A stretch of DNA of 64,000 nucleotides from Limnohabitans sp. T6-20. Its GTDB lineage: Bacteria > Pseudomonadota > Gammaproteobacteria > Burkholderiales > Burkholderiaceae_C. The stretch is from NCBI RefSeq assembly GCF_003063505.1, contig NZ_NERW01000002.1, positions 682,001 through 746,000 on the forward strand, written 5' to 3'. The notes beneath the pieces are model-generated. The model was not told where the DNA came from. It saw nothing but the letters and a program-made list of their open reading frames with translations, and did not search any database. Made by a program: the position numbers and the translations under genes. Below, in pieces: positions 45,201-53,938 of the stretch (position 1 is the first letter of the stretch; each line of letters begins with the position of its first letter).

Positions 45201-48200
45201 ATGCGCTGTCTGGGACGGGCACCATCGAGACCTTGAATATTTCGGGTGGGCTGCTGACCAATTTGAGCATCGGCAACAACAATGGTGGTGCGACGTTTTC
45301 TGGCACGATCACAGGCAGCAACCCTGTTTTGTCACTGACCAAAAACGGGACAGGCACACAAATTTTGACGGGTGCCAACACCTATACGGGTGCTACCACC
45401 ATCAATGCGGGCACCTTGCAAATTGGCAATGGTGGCAGCGCGGGGACATTGGGCGTCAACGGCACGGTCTACAGTGCCGTGTCTGTGGCGGCCAATGCCA
45501 ACCTAGATTTTTACCGCACTGACATAGGATTGAACATCCCGAATGCCATTTCTGGTGCGGGCGTGGTCAACTTCAAAGGCACAGGCGTTTCGTCGCAGAG
45601 CAGCTACACCCTCACAGGTAACAACAGTGGCTTGAGTGGGAACATCAACGTTTCCTCTTCGCGTATCTCGATCAATTCAGCCAATCAGGTTGGCACAGCG
45701 GCGATCACCGTCAACAGCGGCGCTGCTTTGTATGCAAACGGTGGATTTACCCTTAACAACGCGCTTTCATTGGCGGGTAATGGCTGGCTTGAAAACACGT
45801 ATGGCCAGTTGGGGGCTTTGCGCTTGCAAAACGGGACCAATTACGCTGGAGCCATCACGTTGGCTGCAGATGCGCGCATTGGTGCTTACAACTCCACTGG
45901 CACTGTGTCGGGTGTCATCAGTGGCTCTAAGAATCTTGAATTCAACTCAAACACCGGAACCGTCACGCTAACGGGCAACAATACCTATTCAGGCACGACT
46001 GCCATCAGTGGTGGCACGGTGCAAGTGGGCAATGCAGGCACCACAGGCACTTTGGGCGTGGGTGACGTGACCTTGAGCAACAGTTCCAATTTGAACTATG
46101 TGCGCTCAGCGGCCACAAGCATTGCCAACAACATTTCGGGTACTGGCAGCGTAGCAGCCACCATCACCGGTGCGTCCAGCACATTGACGGTGGACCACAC
46201 GATCAACTTGACCGGTGGCACGGTGAATCTGGTGACGGACGGCAACTTGTCTGTCACGCAAACCATCAACACCAGCAATGCAACTGCCTCGGCGGTATTT
46301 TTGGAATCAGGCAAAGCCACCGCGGCCGGCATGGCCACAGGCGGCGACGTGACGTTGTCTGGCAGTGGTGCCGTGACGGTGGGCTCCGGCGGTCGCATCA
46401 CTTACATGACAGGCTCGGTTGCAGGCAGCACCGGCTTGGGGGTGCCCGCAGGCAACAACCGCTACAAGAGCGACGAAACGACGACCAGCTATACAACGGC
46501 TCTGGGGGCAGGGTCTTATGCCATTTACCGGGAAGCGCCCACGCTGACGGCCACCTTCAACAACGCCACCAAGACCTACAACGGCTTGAGTTATTCAGGT
46601 GGCAACGGTGTGGTGCTGACGGGCTTTGCCAATGGCGACACGGATGCCAAGTTAGGCACCATCAATTACAGCGGAACCTCTCAAACCGCCATCAATGTAG
46701 GTGATTACGCGATCAGCGGCAGCGCCGTGAGTGGCGTGGGCTATAGCCTGGCCTACACAGCGGGCACGTTGACGGTCAATAAGGCGAACCTGGTTTTGTC
46801 GGGCACGCGTGTGTACGACGGCGGCAAGACATTTGCAGGTCAATATCTGACTGCCGCAGGCGTGAACAACGAGGCTTTTGCTGTCACGGGTTTGGGTGAT
46901 GCAACCAACCTGAGTAGCAAAAATGTTCAAACCAATCAGACGTTGAACAGCGTGACGGGTTTGGCTGTAGGGGCGAGTAATGGCACAAACACGGGCCTGA
47001 GCAGCAACTACAACGCACTGAGCACCGCCAGCTCCAGTGTGAGTGTGTCCGTCAAGGCCGCCACGGTGACCGGCACGGCCACCAACTTGACTTACAACGG
47101 CAGCTTGCAAAACCAGCAGGTAGCCACCTCCAATGGTTTTGTGAGCGGTGACGCGGTCAGCATCACCGGCTTGGCGAGTGGCAAAAATGCCGCGACTTAC
47201 ACGTCCAATCTGAGCGTGACCGGCGCAGATGCAAACAACTACAACGTGACCTACACCAATGCCGATCTGGTCATTGGCAAAGCCAACCTGGTGTTGTCGG
47301 GCACGCGCGAATACGACGCGGGCAAGACCTTTGCCGGTCAATACCTGACCGCCACAGGCGTGGCCGGTGAGTCATTTGCCATCACGGGCACAGGCGATGT
47401 CAGCAACCTGAGCACTAAGAATGTGCAGACCAACCAGGCGTTGAGCAGTTTGACGGGCTTGTCCTTGGGGGCTAGCAACGGTAGCAACGCAGGCTCGAGC
47501 AGCAACTACAACGCCATCAGCACTACTGGTTCCAGCGTGAGCGTGACCGCCAAGGCGGCCACAGTGGACGCGACACCCACCACCGTGACCTACAACGGCG
47601 CTGCGCAGACGCAAACAGCACCAACCACGAGCGGGTTCATCGTGGAGGATGTGATCACGGTTTCCGGTGTGGCTTCTGGTCAGAATGCCGGCACCTATGC
47701 TTCCAGTTTGGCGGTGGCGGGGGTTGATGCTGGCAACTACAACGTGACCTTCAACAATGCCAATCTGTTGATTCAGAAGGCGGCCTTGACGGCCACGGGT
47801 AACAGCAGCTCCGTGACTTACAGTGGTGGCAATCAGAGCGTTGCGGGCTTCACGGTGTCTGGCCTGCAAGGCAGTGACACAGCAAGCAGTCTGAACAACA
47901 TCACAGCCTCAGGTGCCAGCGGCACCAACGCGGGCAGTTACACCAACACCGTGACGGCAGGGCTTGAAAAGAACTACACGGTCAGTACGGTCAACGGCGC
48001 ATTGCAGATCGCCAAGGCCGCTTTGACGGCCACGGGCAACAGCAGCACGGTCACTTACAACGGTGGCAACCAGAGCATCGCGGGTTTCACGGTGTCTGGG
48101 TTGCAAGGCAGTGACACGACCAACAACCTGAGCAGCATTGCCGCCTCGGGTGCCACCGGCAAAAATGTGGGCAGTTACACCAACACCGTGACGGCTGGCA

Positions 48201-51200
48201 CAGAGACCAACTACACCGTGACCACGGTGAACGGCGCTTTGCAGATTGACAAGGCCAATTTGATCGCCACCGGCAACAGCGGTTCGGTGACTTACAACGG
48301 TGCCAATCAAAGCGTGAGCGGTTTCGCGGTGAGCGGTTTGTTGGGCAGTGATTCGGTGAGTAGCCTGAGCAGCATTGTTGCAAGCGGTGCCACCGGCAAA
48401 AATGTGGGCAGTTACACCAATACGGTGACGGCTGGCACCGAGGCCAACTACAACGTGAGCACGGTCAATGGCAGCTTGCAAATTGGCAAGGCCAACTTGA
48501 TTTTGTCGGGCACGCGCGAATACGACGCGGGCAAGACGTTTGCGGGGACGCATCTCACAGCCACGGGCGTCGCTGGTGAAACGTTTGCCCTGACCGGTGC
48601 AGGCGACGCCAGCAACCTGAGCAGCAAGAATGTTCAGACCAACCAGTTGCTCAGCAGCGTGACGGGTTTGAGCTTGGGCACCAGTGCCAATGGTGGATTG
48701 AGTACAAACTACAACGCCATCAGCACCACAGGTTCCAGCGTGAGCGTGACGGCGAAGGCAGCAACCGTGACGGGCACCGCCACCAACGTGACCTACAACG
48801 GCAGTTCACAGACGCAGTCGGCAGCTGCCAGCACAGGCTTCATCGCGGGTGATGTCATCAGCATCACAGGTGAGGCCAGTGGCAAAAATGCGGGCACCTA
48901 CACGTCCAGCTTGGCCGTGAGCGGTGCCGATGCGGGCAACTACAACGTGACGGTGAGCAACGCCGATCTGGTGATTGCCAAAGCAGCATTGACCGTGACG
49001 GCTTCGCAAGTGAGCAAAACCTACGACGGTGGCTTGGGGGCTACAGGCACGGGCACTGTGGGTACCTTGGCGGGTGCAGCGGCAGGCGATGTGGTCAACA
49101 ACGCGGGCGCCCAGGCTTATCTGGACGCCAACGCGGGCACGGGCAAAACCGTGCGTGCTTCGGGCTTGACGATCAAGGACGCCAGCAACGCCGACATGAC
49201 GGGCAACTACACGATCAGCTATGTGGACAACACCACCAGCACGATCAGCAAGGCCGCCTTGACCGTGACGGCCAATGCCGATGCGCGTTTTGTGACCCAG
49301 ACCGATGCAGCGGGTTTTAACGGTGTGAGTTATGCCGGATTTGTGGGCGGAGAAAACAGCAGTGTTTTGGGCGGCTCTTTGGCGATTTCTCGTACCAATG
49401 CCCCTGGCACGCAGGGGGCCGGGGTTTACAGCGGTGTGTTAGAAGCCAGTGGGCTGACTTCGGGCAATTACGACATCCGTTACACGAACGGAAATTACAC
49501 GATTGTTCCGGCCAATCAGCTGCTGATCAAGACTGTGAACAATTCAGTCACGTATGGCGGAGCGCCTGTTTTCAACACCACGGCACAGTACCTTCTGGAC
49601 GATGGTGTGCATCCAAGCCAGGTGGTGACGCTCTCTCGCTCGGGCAGCAACGGCAGCTACAGCTTCAGTGACGGGGTGGGCGGCTCGGTGAGTATGGTGC
49701 TCAAGCCGTATGTCACCAACAGCGCGACTGCAGCGGCGGTGAGCAGTTCGAGCCATACCGTGGTGGGCAATTACGACATCAAGGACGCATCACCGACTGT
49801 GGTGGGCAGCAACTTTGTGGGTGCGCCCGTGTTTGTGGGTGCGCTGACCGTCGACACCAAAGCCGTGACGCCCAGTGCCACGGGCGTGAGTAAAGTCTAC
49901 GATGCCAGCACATCGATGAGCAACGTTGTTGTCGGGTTGAGCGGTCAAGTCGGTTCTGACAATTTGACGATCAGTGGCACCGGCGCGTTCTCTCAGAAAA
50001 ATGTGGGCACAGGGCTGGGCTACACCGTGTCGGGCATCACGCTGAACGGCTCAGACGCAGCGAACTACCACTTGGCTGGAGGCAACACCAGCTTGTCAGG
50101 CCATGATGGTGTCATCACGGCGGCCGAGTTGAAGCTCACCACCTCGAATGTCACCAAAATTTACGATCGATCTCTCAGTGCCTTGGGCACTGCGCAGGCC
50201 ACTCAAGGCACACAACTCTTTGGGTCAGACACGCTCAGTGGTGGCGCATTTGCTTTCACCAACGGGAATGCGGGCAACGGCAACAAAGTGGTGACGGTGT
50301 CCGGTGTGACGGTTAATGATGGCAACAACGGCGCTAACTACAACGTGAGCTACGTGGACAACACCACCAGCACCATCACGCCTAAAAATCTGACAGCCAA
50401 TTACACCGCGATCAGCAAAACCTACAACGGCAGCATGGCCGCCACCGTGACGGGCAGCTCCAGCGACGTCATCAGCGGGGATACGGTCAATTTGTTCAAC
50501 ACCAGTGCCAACTTTGGCTCCAAGGACGTTGGCGTTAGCAAAACTGTGACGGTTTCGGGCATTGGCATCAGTGGTGCCGATTCGGGCAACTACGCCTTGC
50601 AAAACACAACGGCCAGCACCACAGCCGACATCTCGGCCAAGAACTTGACCGCCCGCTTCAGTGCGGCGACCAGGGCCTACAACGGCGGTGTGGTGGCGAG
50701 CGTGACGGGCAGTTCCAGTGACATCGTGGGCAGCGATGTCGTCACGTTCAGCACCACCAGCGCTAGCTTCGATACCAAGGATGCAGGCATCGGTAAAGTG
50801 GTTTCGGTCGCTGGCATTGGCTTGGGCGGTGCAGATGCGGGCAACTACATTCTGCAAAACACCTCGGTCAGCACCACGGGAGCCATCACTAAAAAAGATG
50901 TTTCGATCACCAGCCTGACCGCAGACCACAAGGTCTATGACGGTAGCCGGGTTGCTGTGATTTCAGCAGGTGCCGTGTCGACGGGTGTGGGCTCTGAAAC
51001 GCTGCTGCTCAGTGGCAGTGGTACTTTTTCGGGCAAAAACGCAGGAACTGGCAAAACGGTGACCGTGGCCGATGTGACCACCTTGACCAAGAGCGATGGC
51101 ACGGGCGATTGGCGCAATTACAACCTGGTCAACACCGGCGGCATGACGACAACAGCCGACATTGCTCAGGCAGCGTTGACGGTCACGGCCTCTGCGGTGA

Positions 51201-53938
51201 CCAAGACCTATGACGGCACCTTGGCCGCCAGTGGCGCGGGGACCGCAGGGGCGCTGGCCGGTGCCGGTGACGTGGTGGGCAGTGCAGGCAGCCAAGTTTT
51301 TCTGGACAAGAACGCTGGCACGGGCAAAACCGTTCGCGCCTCAGGCGTGACGATCAAGGATGCCAGCAACGCGGACATGACGGGCAACTACGCCATCACG
51401 TATGTGGACAACACGACCAGTGTGATTCAGCAGGCGGCATTGGAGTTGACGACTGCCAATGTGGTGAAAACCTATGACGGTCTGTTGGGTGCCAACGGGA
51501 CGGCAGCGGTCAAAACAGGCACCTTGTTTGCCGGTGACAGTTTGACCAGTGGCACATTTGCTTTCACGGACAAAAACACCGGTGTGGGCAATAAAACTGT
51601 GACGGTTGCGGGCGTGACGGTGGGTGACGGCACCCACAATGGCAACTATGCGGTGACGTATGCGGCCAACACGACCAGCACGATCCATAAAGCCGCATTG
51701 ACGGTGACGGCCAATGGCGTGACCAAGACCTATGACGGCACTTTGAGTGCCACAGGCTCGGGGACCGCAGGGGTGCTGGCTGGTGCCGGTGACCTGGTGA
51801 ACAGTGCGGGCAGCCAGGCCTTTTTGGACAAGAACGCCGGTACGGGCAAAACCGTTCGCGCTTCGGGTGTGACGATCAAGGACGCCAGCAATGCCGACAT
51901 GACGGGCAACTACACGATCAGCTATGTGGACAACACCACCAGCACGATCAACAAGGCGCAACTGAGTGCTGCATTGGTGGGACCGATTCAGAAGGAGTAC
52001 GACGGTACCACCGCCACTGCCACCGATTTGACCCCTGCCCACTACGCCCTGACCGGGTGGGCCACGGTGGGCGGTGTGTCTGAGGGTGCGAGCGTGGGCC
52101 AGAAGGTGGCGGCCTATGCCAACGCCAACGTAGCAAACAACCAGGGGGCCGGCAGCGTGACGGCATCGCTGCAGGCCACAGACTTCACCGCCAATGCAGG
52201 CACGGATCTGGGCAACTACCAGCTGCCCATGTCGGCCAGCGGCAATGTGGGTTTGATCACGCGTGCCGCCCTGACGGTGAAGGTGAACAACACGGCCATG
52301 TTTGTGACGCAAGACCCCAATACGGCGTTTGACCAAGGCTTCAGCTTCACGGGCCTTAAAAATGGCGAAAGCGGTGCCAGTGTGTTGGGCGCTTTGACCC
52401 GAAGCTACGCAGGCGCGGCCAATCCGGCCACAGGCTCTTATGCTTCGGTCTACGGGCTGGCCACTGCGCCAGTTGCCGCCAATTACAACGTCACGGTTCA
52501 AAATGGCGATTTGACGGTCGTTGCGGCAGACAAATTGCTGATCAACGTGGGCGGAAAATCTGAAACTTATGGGGCCTTAACGGCCAGCAATGCCGGAGCC
52601 AGCGCCAATACAGTCGTTGCGCAGTATTGTCTGGTGTCGACCGATTGCAATGGGGCCAATCTGGCCAACCTCGCGATGAGCCGTCAGGGCAGCCTCTGGA
52701 CTGCGACCGATGTGTCGAACTCCACCATCAGCTTCAACACCGTGGTGGACACTGCGGGTCGCATTTCAGGCGGCGGTTACCTCAATGCAGGCAGTTACAC
52801 CTATGCCACAGAGGGCTTGACCACTTCGGGTGTCGTCAACTTCAACGGCATCGTGTTGTCGGGTGGCGTGTTGAGTGTAGACGCCAAGCGCTTGACTTTG
52901 AGTGCCTCCAACGTGAGCAAGGTGTATGACGGCACCGTTGCTTTGGCAGGCATGGCCTTGACGCCCTCGGGTGTGTTGGCTGGCGACTCGGTGGGCGTCA
53001 CTTCCAGTGGCGGTACGTTCAGCAGCAAAAACGCAGGCAGCCAAGCCTTCAGCCTGACTGGCCTTCAGCTGCAAGGCAGTGACCTTGCAAACTATGTTTT
53101 TGCGGGCAACAGCCTGTCTGGTACCGGCACCATCACGCCAAAAACCTTGTTGGTGACGGCCAGCGCGTTGGACAAAACCTATGACGGCACCACAGCCGCA
53201 ACCGGCAGCCTGAGCACCGCCAATGTGATCGGCCAAGACGATGTGCGGCTCAGCTGGGGCCCTGTGGCCTTTGCGAGCAAGGATGTGAGCCGTGATGCAC
53301 AAGGGCAAGTCCAAGCTCAATCTGTCAATTTTGCAGGTGTGCAATTGAGTGGTCTGGATGCGGGTAACTACAGCGTCAACAGCACGGCCCTGAGCAGCGC
53401 CAAAATCACGCCCAAGTTGCTGAGCGTCAGCGGCACTGTGGTGGCCAACAAGCCACAAGACGGCAACACGCAGGCCAGCGCCCAGGCGGGCAGCTTGTCG
53501 GGCTTGGTGGGCTCTGAGCAGTTGCAGCTGCAAGCACAGGCCAGTTTTGATACACCCTTGCCCGGCAGCAACAAACCGGTGACGGTGCGTTATCGCCTGG
53601 CCAATGGAGCCAATGGCGGTTTGGGTGGCAACTACGAACTACCGGCCCAAGTCTTGAGCGCCAGTATTTTGGCGCGATCGGGGGGCAATGCGGTGCAGCC
53701 GCTGCGTGTGCCGGTTGTGACGGTTAAGCCAGGTACGGTCAATTCGGGCACGGGTGCGGCGATTGGCACGTTGAGGAATACCGAAAGCGGAGATGTTTGC
53801 TCATCTGCCACACCTGAAAAATGCCAGTGCCATGCAACCAGTGTGGCTGGCATGGAAATCTGCACGCCGGGGCTTTTGAAGCCCGAGCCTGCAACACCTG
53901 AGCGGGGCCGGATGTTCGTTCAAGCGAAGGGCCCGTGA
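38210..53938 (+). CDS. Giant two-partner secretion adhesin (filamentous haemagglutinin family), TpsA 3
   Basis: 5242 residues in one uninterrupted frame. Order: extended signal peptide (MNANCFKTVFSERMGCLVAV); TPS domain (about 65-375, NPNGVLFGKDGSVNAG, DWLLDPTNI); a long beta-helix with GSGITSNGGNI-type strands (about 400-1550); autotransporter-type repeats (about 1640-2650, TGANTYTGATTISAGTLQIG); then from about 2780 to 5120 a rod of MBG/YDG domains, with about sixteen YDG-like strands (SKTYDG, TKTYDG). The C-terminal tail has CSSATPEKCQC and a final Cys eleven residues on. Several rod modules are nearly identical tandem copies. There is no toxin-like end. It should be exported by the TpsB at 29378-31072 and act as a very long surface fibre; the ligand is unknown. 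Confidence 0.92.
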   Translation: MNANCFKTVFSERMGCLVAVGEHACSQGKSSGESAFGEAAFVASVLALAGVFIGALVLSQVFVGLAWAQPAANALPTGGAVVQGAASMAQSANQLNITQASQRAAINWQSFDIGSSAKVNVVQPNAQAVLLNRVLGQSPSQIFGQLQANGHVILVNPNGVLFGKDGSVNAGSFTASTLGISDADFMAGNMVYQRNGSTAGVVNQGTIGVSPGGYVALLGASVSNEGKIIAPKGGVALGSAETIKVPLSGSGRIKLELTASDINASVKNSGSIVSEGGQVYMQALALNRAAAQVIQSGSIDTTGEQGGAVHLLADGGTIKVDGSIKANSTGTDDKGQVRKGGDIVIGRDEETGALAGATNVSGAQLESNKGFVETSGDWLATYGTRVLAKDWLLDPTNITIAASGATGTAYSSNYTAGADSVILASDINASLNAGTGVTIATSSSGASAGNIAVNENIAKTVGASAYLTLRAHGDITVASNKTITSTSGNLSVTLNSDFDANGAGVIVMNSGSGITSNGGNIALGGGSAGSAASYAAGYASALTGVSLTASSLNAGGGNISIKGKGTTVFTNTSSMSGVNLNAATISTSGVGTITIDGVGGNGNVSNLNVGIGMTNSATITGGAGAITLTGTTSTTAGGYYNSGIWVYGNGSTVTGAGAISLTGTGGGSTYGSLNQGVRLEGGRVTATGTGTVTVVGTPGAISGTAGPNAGVEISGGGYVQTNGGSISITGNSGSAGLTGVLLQSSGSSVTSSGGSITFTTDSYSGDNSATINAGSGTVTIQNNTSTTTVNVGGTATDTLTGTLGLDVSSTELGKITAGKIVVGRRDATGSGAVTVSALNMGAMGNTGGDLSVLSKTNIAVNDSITKTAGTDATLSLLANGNITLATNKTITASTGKLNVLLNSDSDATSGGAIVFNTGSGITSNGGNITLGGGTALDGTGFAVADGVSSLQGVSLNTAAITAGGGNIVMNGKTAATNYVGSLSNISGVYMSGGSISTTGSGTINLTGNNQNTDTQSQGFVLSSGTITGGSTGAVTITGDSRGVTSSSFTYVRGALVNGTVTSTGGNIGITGYGGAGVQYDYGVDVSGSVTTTAAGAVNITGTAGAGASGGNVGVNTSGAGNISSVDGAISITGTGGIGNGSQIRDHGVFVGGSNAIRSTGTGNITVTGTATNTDNGYSQGVVINAGGLNANSGTIKIDGTVPQNYQVADYINAPITSTSGNVYIRSASANIQNTATGTISGNNVSIDNTGGTIDVNGVITKGAGGASTWNGVISQKGVDIQGTITAANNLNIYGNQTGSDTGISVGAGLTATGNVNIFGNVAAATSTGVNLTSAGSITSSGTAATINIGSNYSIANAAAIKATGTTGTGANINLTATGGTITGAGAIGDTTNKNASVTFTQAGTSTYSGAINAANFTKAGAGSLTLESWIATPAVATNVSNAYTVNAGSLTLAPGGTYAQLNPTSVNVVNASTFAISNASNGWWKNTAFKFTGGLGGGTMNLGGNPIGASGTTNTFSTSGGATNTITGLLNANSATVNMNLTSATSGTTLLDSSFAALAFTQNSQGGFGLQNGGTVNVAGGGSLLFKDKFGATNLNINAGVVQMGDGSAATTAATADLGATNVAIASGAKLIFNRAEAYSNASIVSGSGSLIQAGSATLTLTGNSSAFAGATTVNAGKALAIGTGGSLGAAGSTLTLTDASSNLSFTNTSGVSTVASTISGAGTVTENGAGGSGLLLANNTYTGTTTTTAGTLQVGNGGAVGSLGTGSVVDNSALVVKRSDDITISNAISGSGTFTQAGTGKILFANNNAGYTGQTFVDAGILSFGTPSTSGTAATQYWSSQFNIAAGAVLDFNSPIVVTLNNSGTTFTGAGTITKTGAGGLTWNSTDTTFNMLSGSLIDVKEGTFVGSASYHGKWTNNLSSLNVASGASFQGVEGDTRIDALTGAGSVSFGWSTLGSLTVGVNNTAAGAYNTTAGTATFSGALSGPAPLNKIGTGTQILTGANTYTGATTISAGTLQIGDGGTTGTLGTGAVTDNASLVFNRSNSLTVANAISGTGTLNQNGSGTTVLTATNTYSGTTTINAGTLQIGSGGTAGTLGTGAVVDNGILAIHRSDEVSLTQAISGAGSVLQMGTGTTKLVSNANTFTGGITISKGAVMIGNGGGTNGNYNLNSGTGTITLGDSNTGSSNVALQIESGTGLGQTMLNNSIVVSSSGTGTATIGSVVGSGSGTYTEVRSSLTLNRDVILNDGTTDRLGYSGTITGTGNVSITGNRVSMGTPNANGISSNNFVGNLTIASGSILQAGSKSLFPTTTNVINNGTLRLLDGNYQAINALSGTGTIETLNISGGLLTNLSIGNNNGGATFSGTITGSNPVLSLTKNGTGTQILTGANTYTGATTINAGTLQIGNGGSAGTLGVNGTVYSAVSVAANANLDFYRTDIGLNIPNAISGAGVVNFKGTGVSSQSSYTLTGNNSGLSGNINVSSSRISINSANQVGTAAITVNSGAALYANGGFTLNNALSLAGNGWLENTYGQLGALRLQNGTNYAGAITLAADARIGAYNSTGTVSGVISGSKNLEFNSNTGTVTLTGNNTYSGTTAISGGTVQVGNAGTTGTLGVGDVTLSNSSNLNYVRSAATSIANNISGTGSVAATITGASSTLTVDHTINLTGGTVNLVTDGNLSVTQTINTSNATASAVFLESGKATAAGMATGGDVTLSGSGAVTVGSGGRITYMTGSVAGSTGLGVPAGNNRYKSDETTTSYTTALGAGSYAIYREAPTLTATFNNATKTYNGLSYSGGNGVVLTGFANGDTDAKLGTINYSGTSQTAINVGDYAISGSAVSGVGYSLAYTAGTLTVNKANLVLSGTRVYDGGKTFAGQYLTAAGVNNEAFAVTGLGDATNLSSKNVQTNQTLNSVTGLAVGASNGTNTGLSSNYNALSTASSSVSVSVKAATVTGTATNLTYNGSLQNQQVATSNGFVSGDAVSITGLASGKNAATYTSNLSVTGADANNYNVTYTNADLVIGKANLVLSGTREYDAGKTFAGQYLTATGVAGESFAITGTGDVSNLSTKNVQTNQALSSLTGLSLGASNGSNAGSSSNYNAISTTGSSVSVTAKAATVDATPTTVTYNGAAQTQTAPTTSGFIVEDVITVSGVASGQNAGTYASSLAVAGVDAGNYNVTFNNANLLIQKAALTATGNSSSVTYSGGNQSVAGFTVSGLQGSDTASSLNNITASGASGTNAGSYTNTVTAGLEKNYTVSTVNGALQIAKAALTATGNSSTVTYNGGNQSIAGFTVSGLQGSDTTNNLSSIAASGATGKNVGSYTNTVTAGTETNYTVTTVNGALQIDKANLIATGNSGSVTYNGANQSVSGFAVSGLLGSDSVSSLSSIVASGATGKNVGSYTNTVTAGTEANYNVSTVNGSLQIGKANLILSGTREYDAGKTFAGTHLTATGVAGETFALTGAGDASNLSSKNVQTNQLLSSVTGLSLGTSANGGLSTNYNAISTTGSSVSVTAKAATVTGTATNVTYNGSSQTQSAAASTGFIAGDVISITGEASGKNAGTYTSSLAVSGADAGNYNVTVSNADLVIAKAALTVTASQVSKTYDGGLGATGTGTVGTLAGAAAGDVVNNAGAQAYLDANAGTGKTVRASGLTIKDASNADMTGNYTISYVDNTTSTISKAALTVTANADARFVTQTDAAGFNGVSYAGFVGGENSSVLGGSLAISRTNAPGTQGAGVYSGVLEASGLTSGNYDIRYTNGNYTIVPANQLLIKTVNNSVTYGGAPVFNTTAQYLLDDGVHPSQVVTLSRSGSNGSYSFSDGVGGSVSMVLKPYVTNSATAAAVSSSSHTVVGNYDIKDASPTVVGSNFVGAPVFVGALTVDTKAVTPSATGVSKVYDASTSMSNVVVGLSGQVGSDNLTISGTGAFSQKNVGTGLGYTVSGITLNGSDAANYHLAGGNTSLSGHDGVITAAELKLTTSNVTKIYDRSLSALGTAQATQGTQLFGSDTLSGGAFAFTNGNAGNGNKVVTVSGVTVNDGNNGANYNVSYVDNTTSTITPKNLTANYTAISKTYNGSMAATVTGSSSDVISGDTVNLFNTSANFGSKDVGVSKTVTVSGIGISGADSGNYALQNTTASTTADISAKNLTARFSAATRAYNGGVVASVTGSSSDIVGSDVVTFSTTSASFDTKDAGIGKVVSVAGIGLGGADAGNYILQNTSVSTTGAITKKDVSITSLTADHKVYDGSRVAVISAGAVSTGVGSETLLLSGSGTFSGKNAGTGKTVTVADVTTLTKSDGTGDWRNYNLVNTGGMTTTADIAQAALTVTASAVTKTYDGTLAASGAGTAGALAGAGDVVGSAGSQVFLDKNAGTGKTVRASGVTIKDASNADMTGNYAITYVDNTTSVIQQAALELTTANVVKTYDGLLGANGTAAVKTGTLFAGDSLTSGTFAFTDKNTGVGNKTVTVAGVTVGDGTHNGNYAVTYAANTTSTIHKAALTVTANGVTKTYDGTLSATGSGTAGVLAGAGDLVNSAGSQAFLDKNAGTGKTVRASGVTIKDASNADMTGNYTISYVDNTTSTINKAQLSAALVGPIQKEYDGTTATATDLTPAHYALTGWATVGGVSEGASVGQKVAAYANANVANNQGAGSVTASLQATDFTANAGTDLGNYQLPMSASGNVGLITRAALTVKVNNTAMFVTQDPNTAFDQGFSFTGLKNGESGASVLGALTRSYAGAANPATGSYASVYGLATAPVAANYNVTVQNGDLTVVAADKLLINVGGKSETYGALTASNAGASANTVVAQYCLVSTDCNGANLANLAMSRQGSLWTATDVSNSTISFNTVVDTAGRISGGGYLNAGSYTYATEGLTTSGVVNFNGIVLSGGVLSVDAKRLTLSASNVSKVYDGTVALAGMALTPSGVLAGDSVGVTSSGGTFSSKNAGSQAFSLTGLQLQGSDLANYVFAGNSLSGTGTITPKTLLVTASALDKTYDGTTAATGSLSTANVIGQDDVRLSWGPVAFASKDVSRDAQGQVQAQSVNFAGVQLSGLDAGNYSVNSTALSSAKITPKLLSVSGTVVANKPQDGNTQASAQAGSLSGLVGSEQLQLQAQASFDTPLPGSNKPVTVRYRLANGANGGLGGNYELPAQVLSASILARSGGNAVQPLRVPVVTVKPGTVNSGTGAAIGTLRNTESGDVCSSATPEKCQCHATSVAGMEICTPGLLKPEPATPERGRMFVQAKGP
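43180..46100 (+). repeat. Autotransporter-type beta-strand repeats in the giant adhesin
   Basis: A recurring strand pattern, T-x-L-T-G-x-N-T-Y-T-G-x-T-T-I-x-A-G-T-L-Q-I-G, occurs at about 43430, 44210, 44410, 45365 and 45970, often followed by GGTTGTLGTGAV and an NAISG strand. The copies at 44210 and 45365 share long near-identical DNA. Confidence 0.8.
46781..47776 (+). repeat. Two tandem 498-base modules in the giant adhesin
   Basis: Units start at 46781 and 47279, each at a KAN-L junction followed by VLSGTR-YD-GKTFAGQYLTA. Each is 166 codons: a YDG-type domain and a TYNG-type domain. A third, 492-base copy lies at 48488-48979. Confidence 0.85.
47777..48487 (+). repeat. Three exact-period 237-base modules in the giant adhesin
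   Basis: Units start at 47777, 48014 and 48251, each exactly 237 bases (79 codons), with the pattern KAALTATGNSS-VTY-GGNQS and AGFTVSGLQGSD. The two 237-base spacings are identical and the frame is kept. Confidence 0.9.
48488..48979 (+). repeat. Third copy of the 498-base module (492 bases)
   Basis: Again begins KANLILSGTREYDAGKTFAG. It is two codons shorter than the tandem pair at 46781-47776, from which the three 237-base units separate it. Confidence 0.85.
48980..51955 (+). repeat. Three dispersed copies of a 90-residue YDG module
   Basis: Copies at about 48980-49249, 51167-51430 and 51689-51955 share TVTA-SKTYDG, NAGTGKTVRASG and KDASNADMTGNYTISYVDNT. The ends of the first and third are almost identical in DNA. 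Other, more divergent MBG/YDG modules lie between them. Confidence 0.85.

Noticed and set aside
47777..48487. CRISPR-like regular repeats
   Set aside because: The 237-base period is coding, in frame and part of a giant adhesin; there are no short repeats with unique spacers and no cas genes.
24030..53938. CdiA-type contact-dependent inhibition toxins
   Set aside because: None of the three haemagglutinin-like proteins has a VENN-type pre-toxin motif or a variable toxin end, and no immunity-sized gene follows two of them. The tails are conserved cysteine motifs instead.
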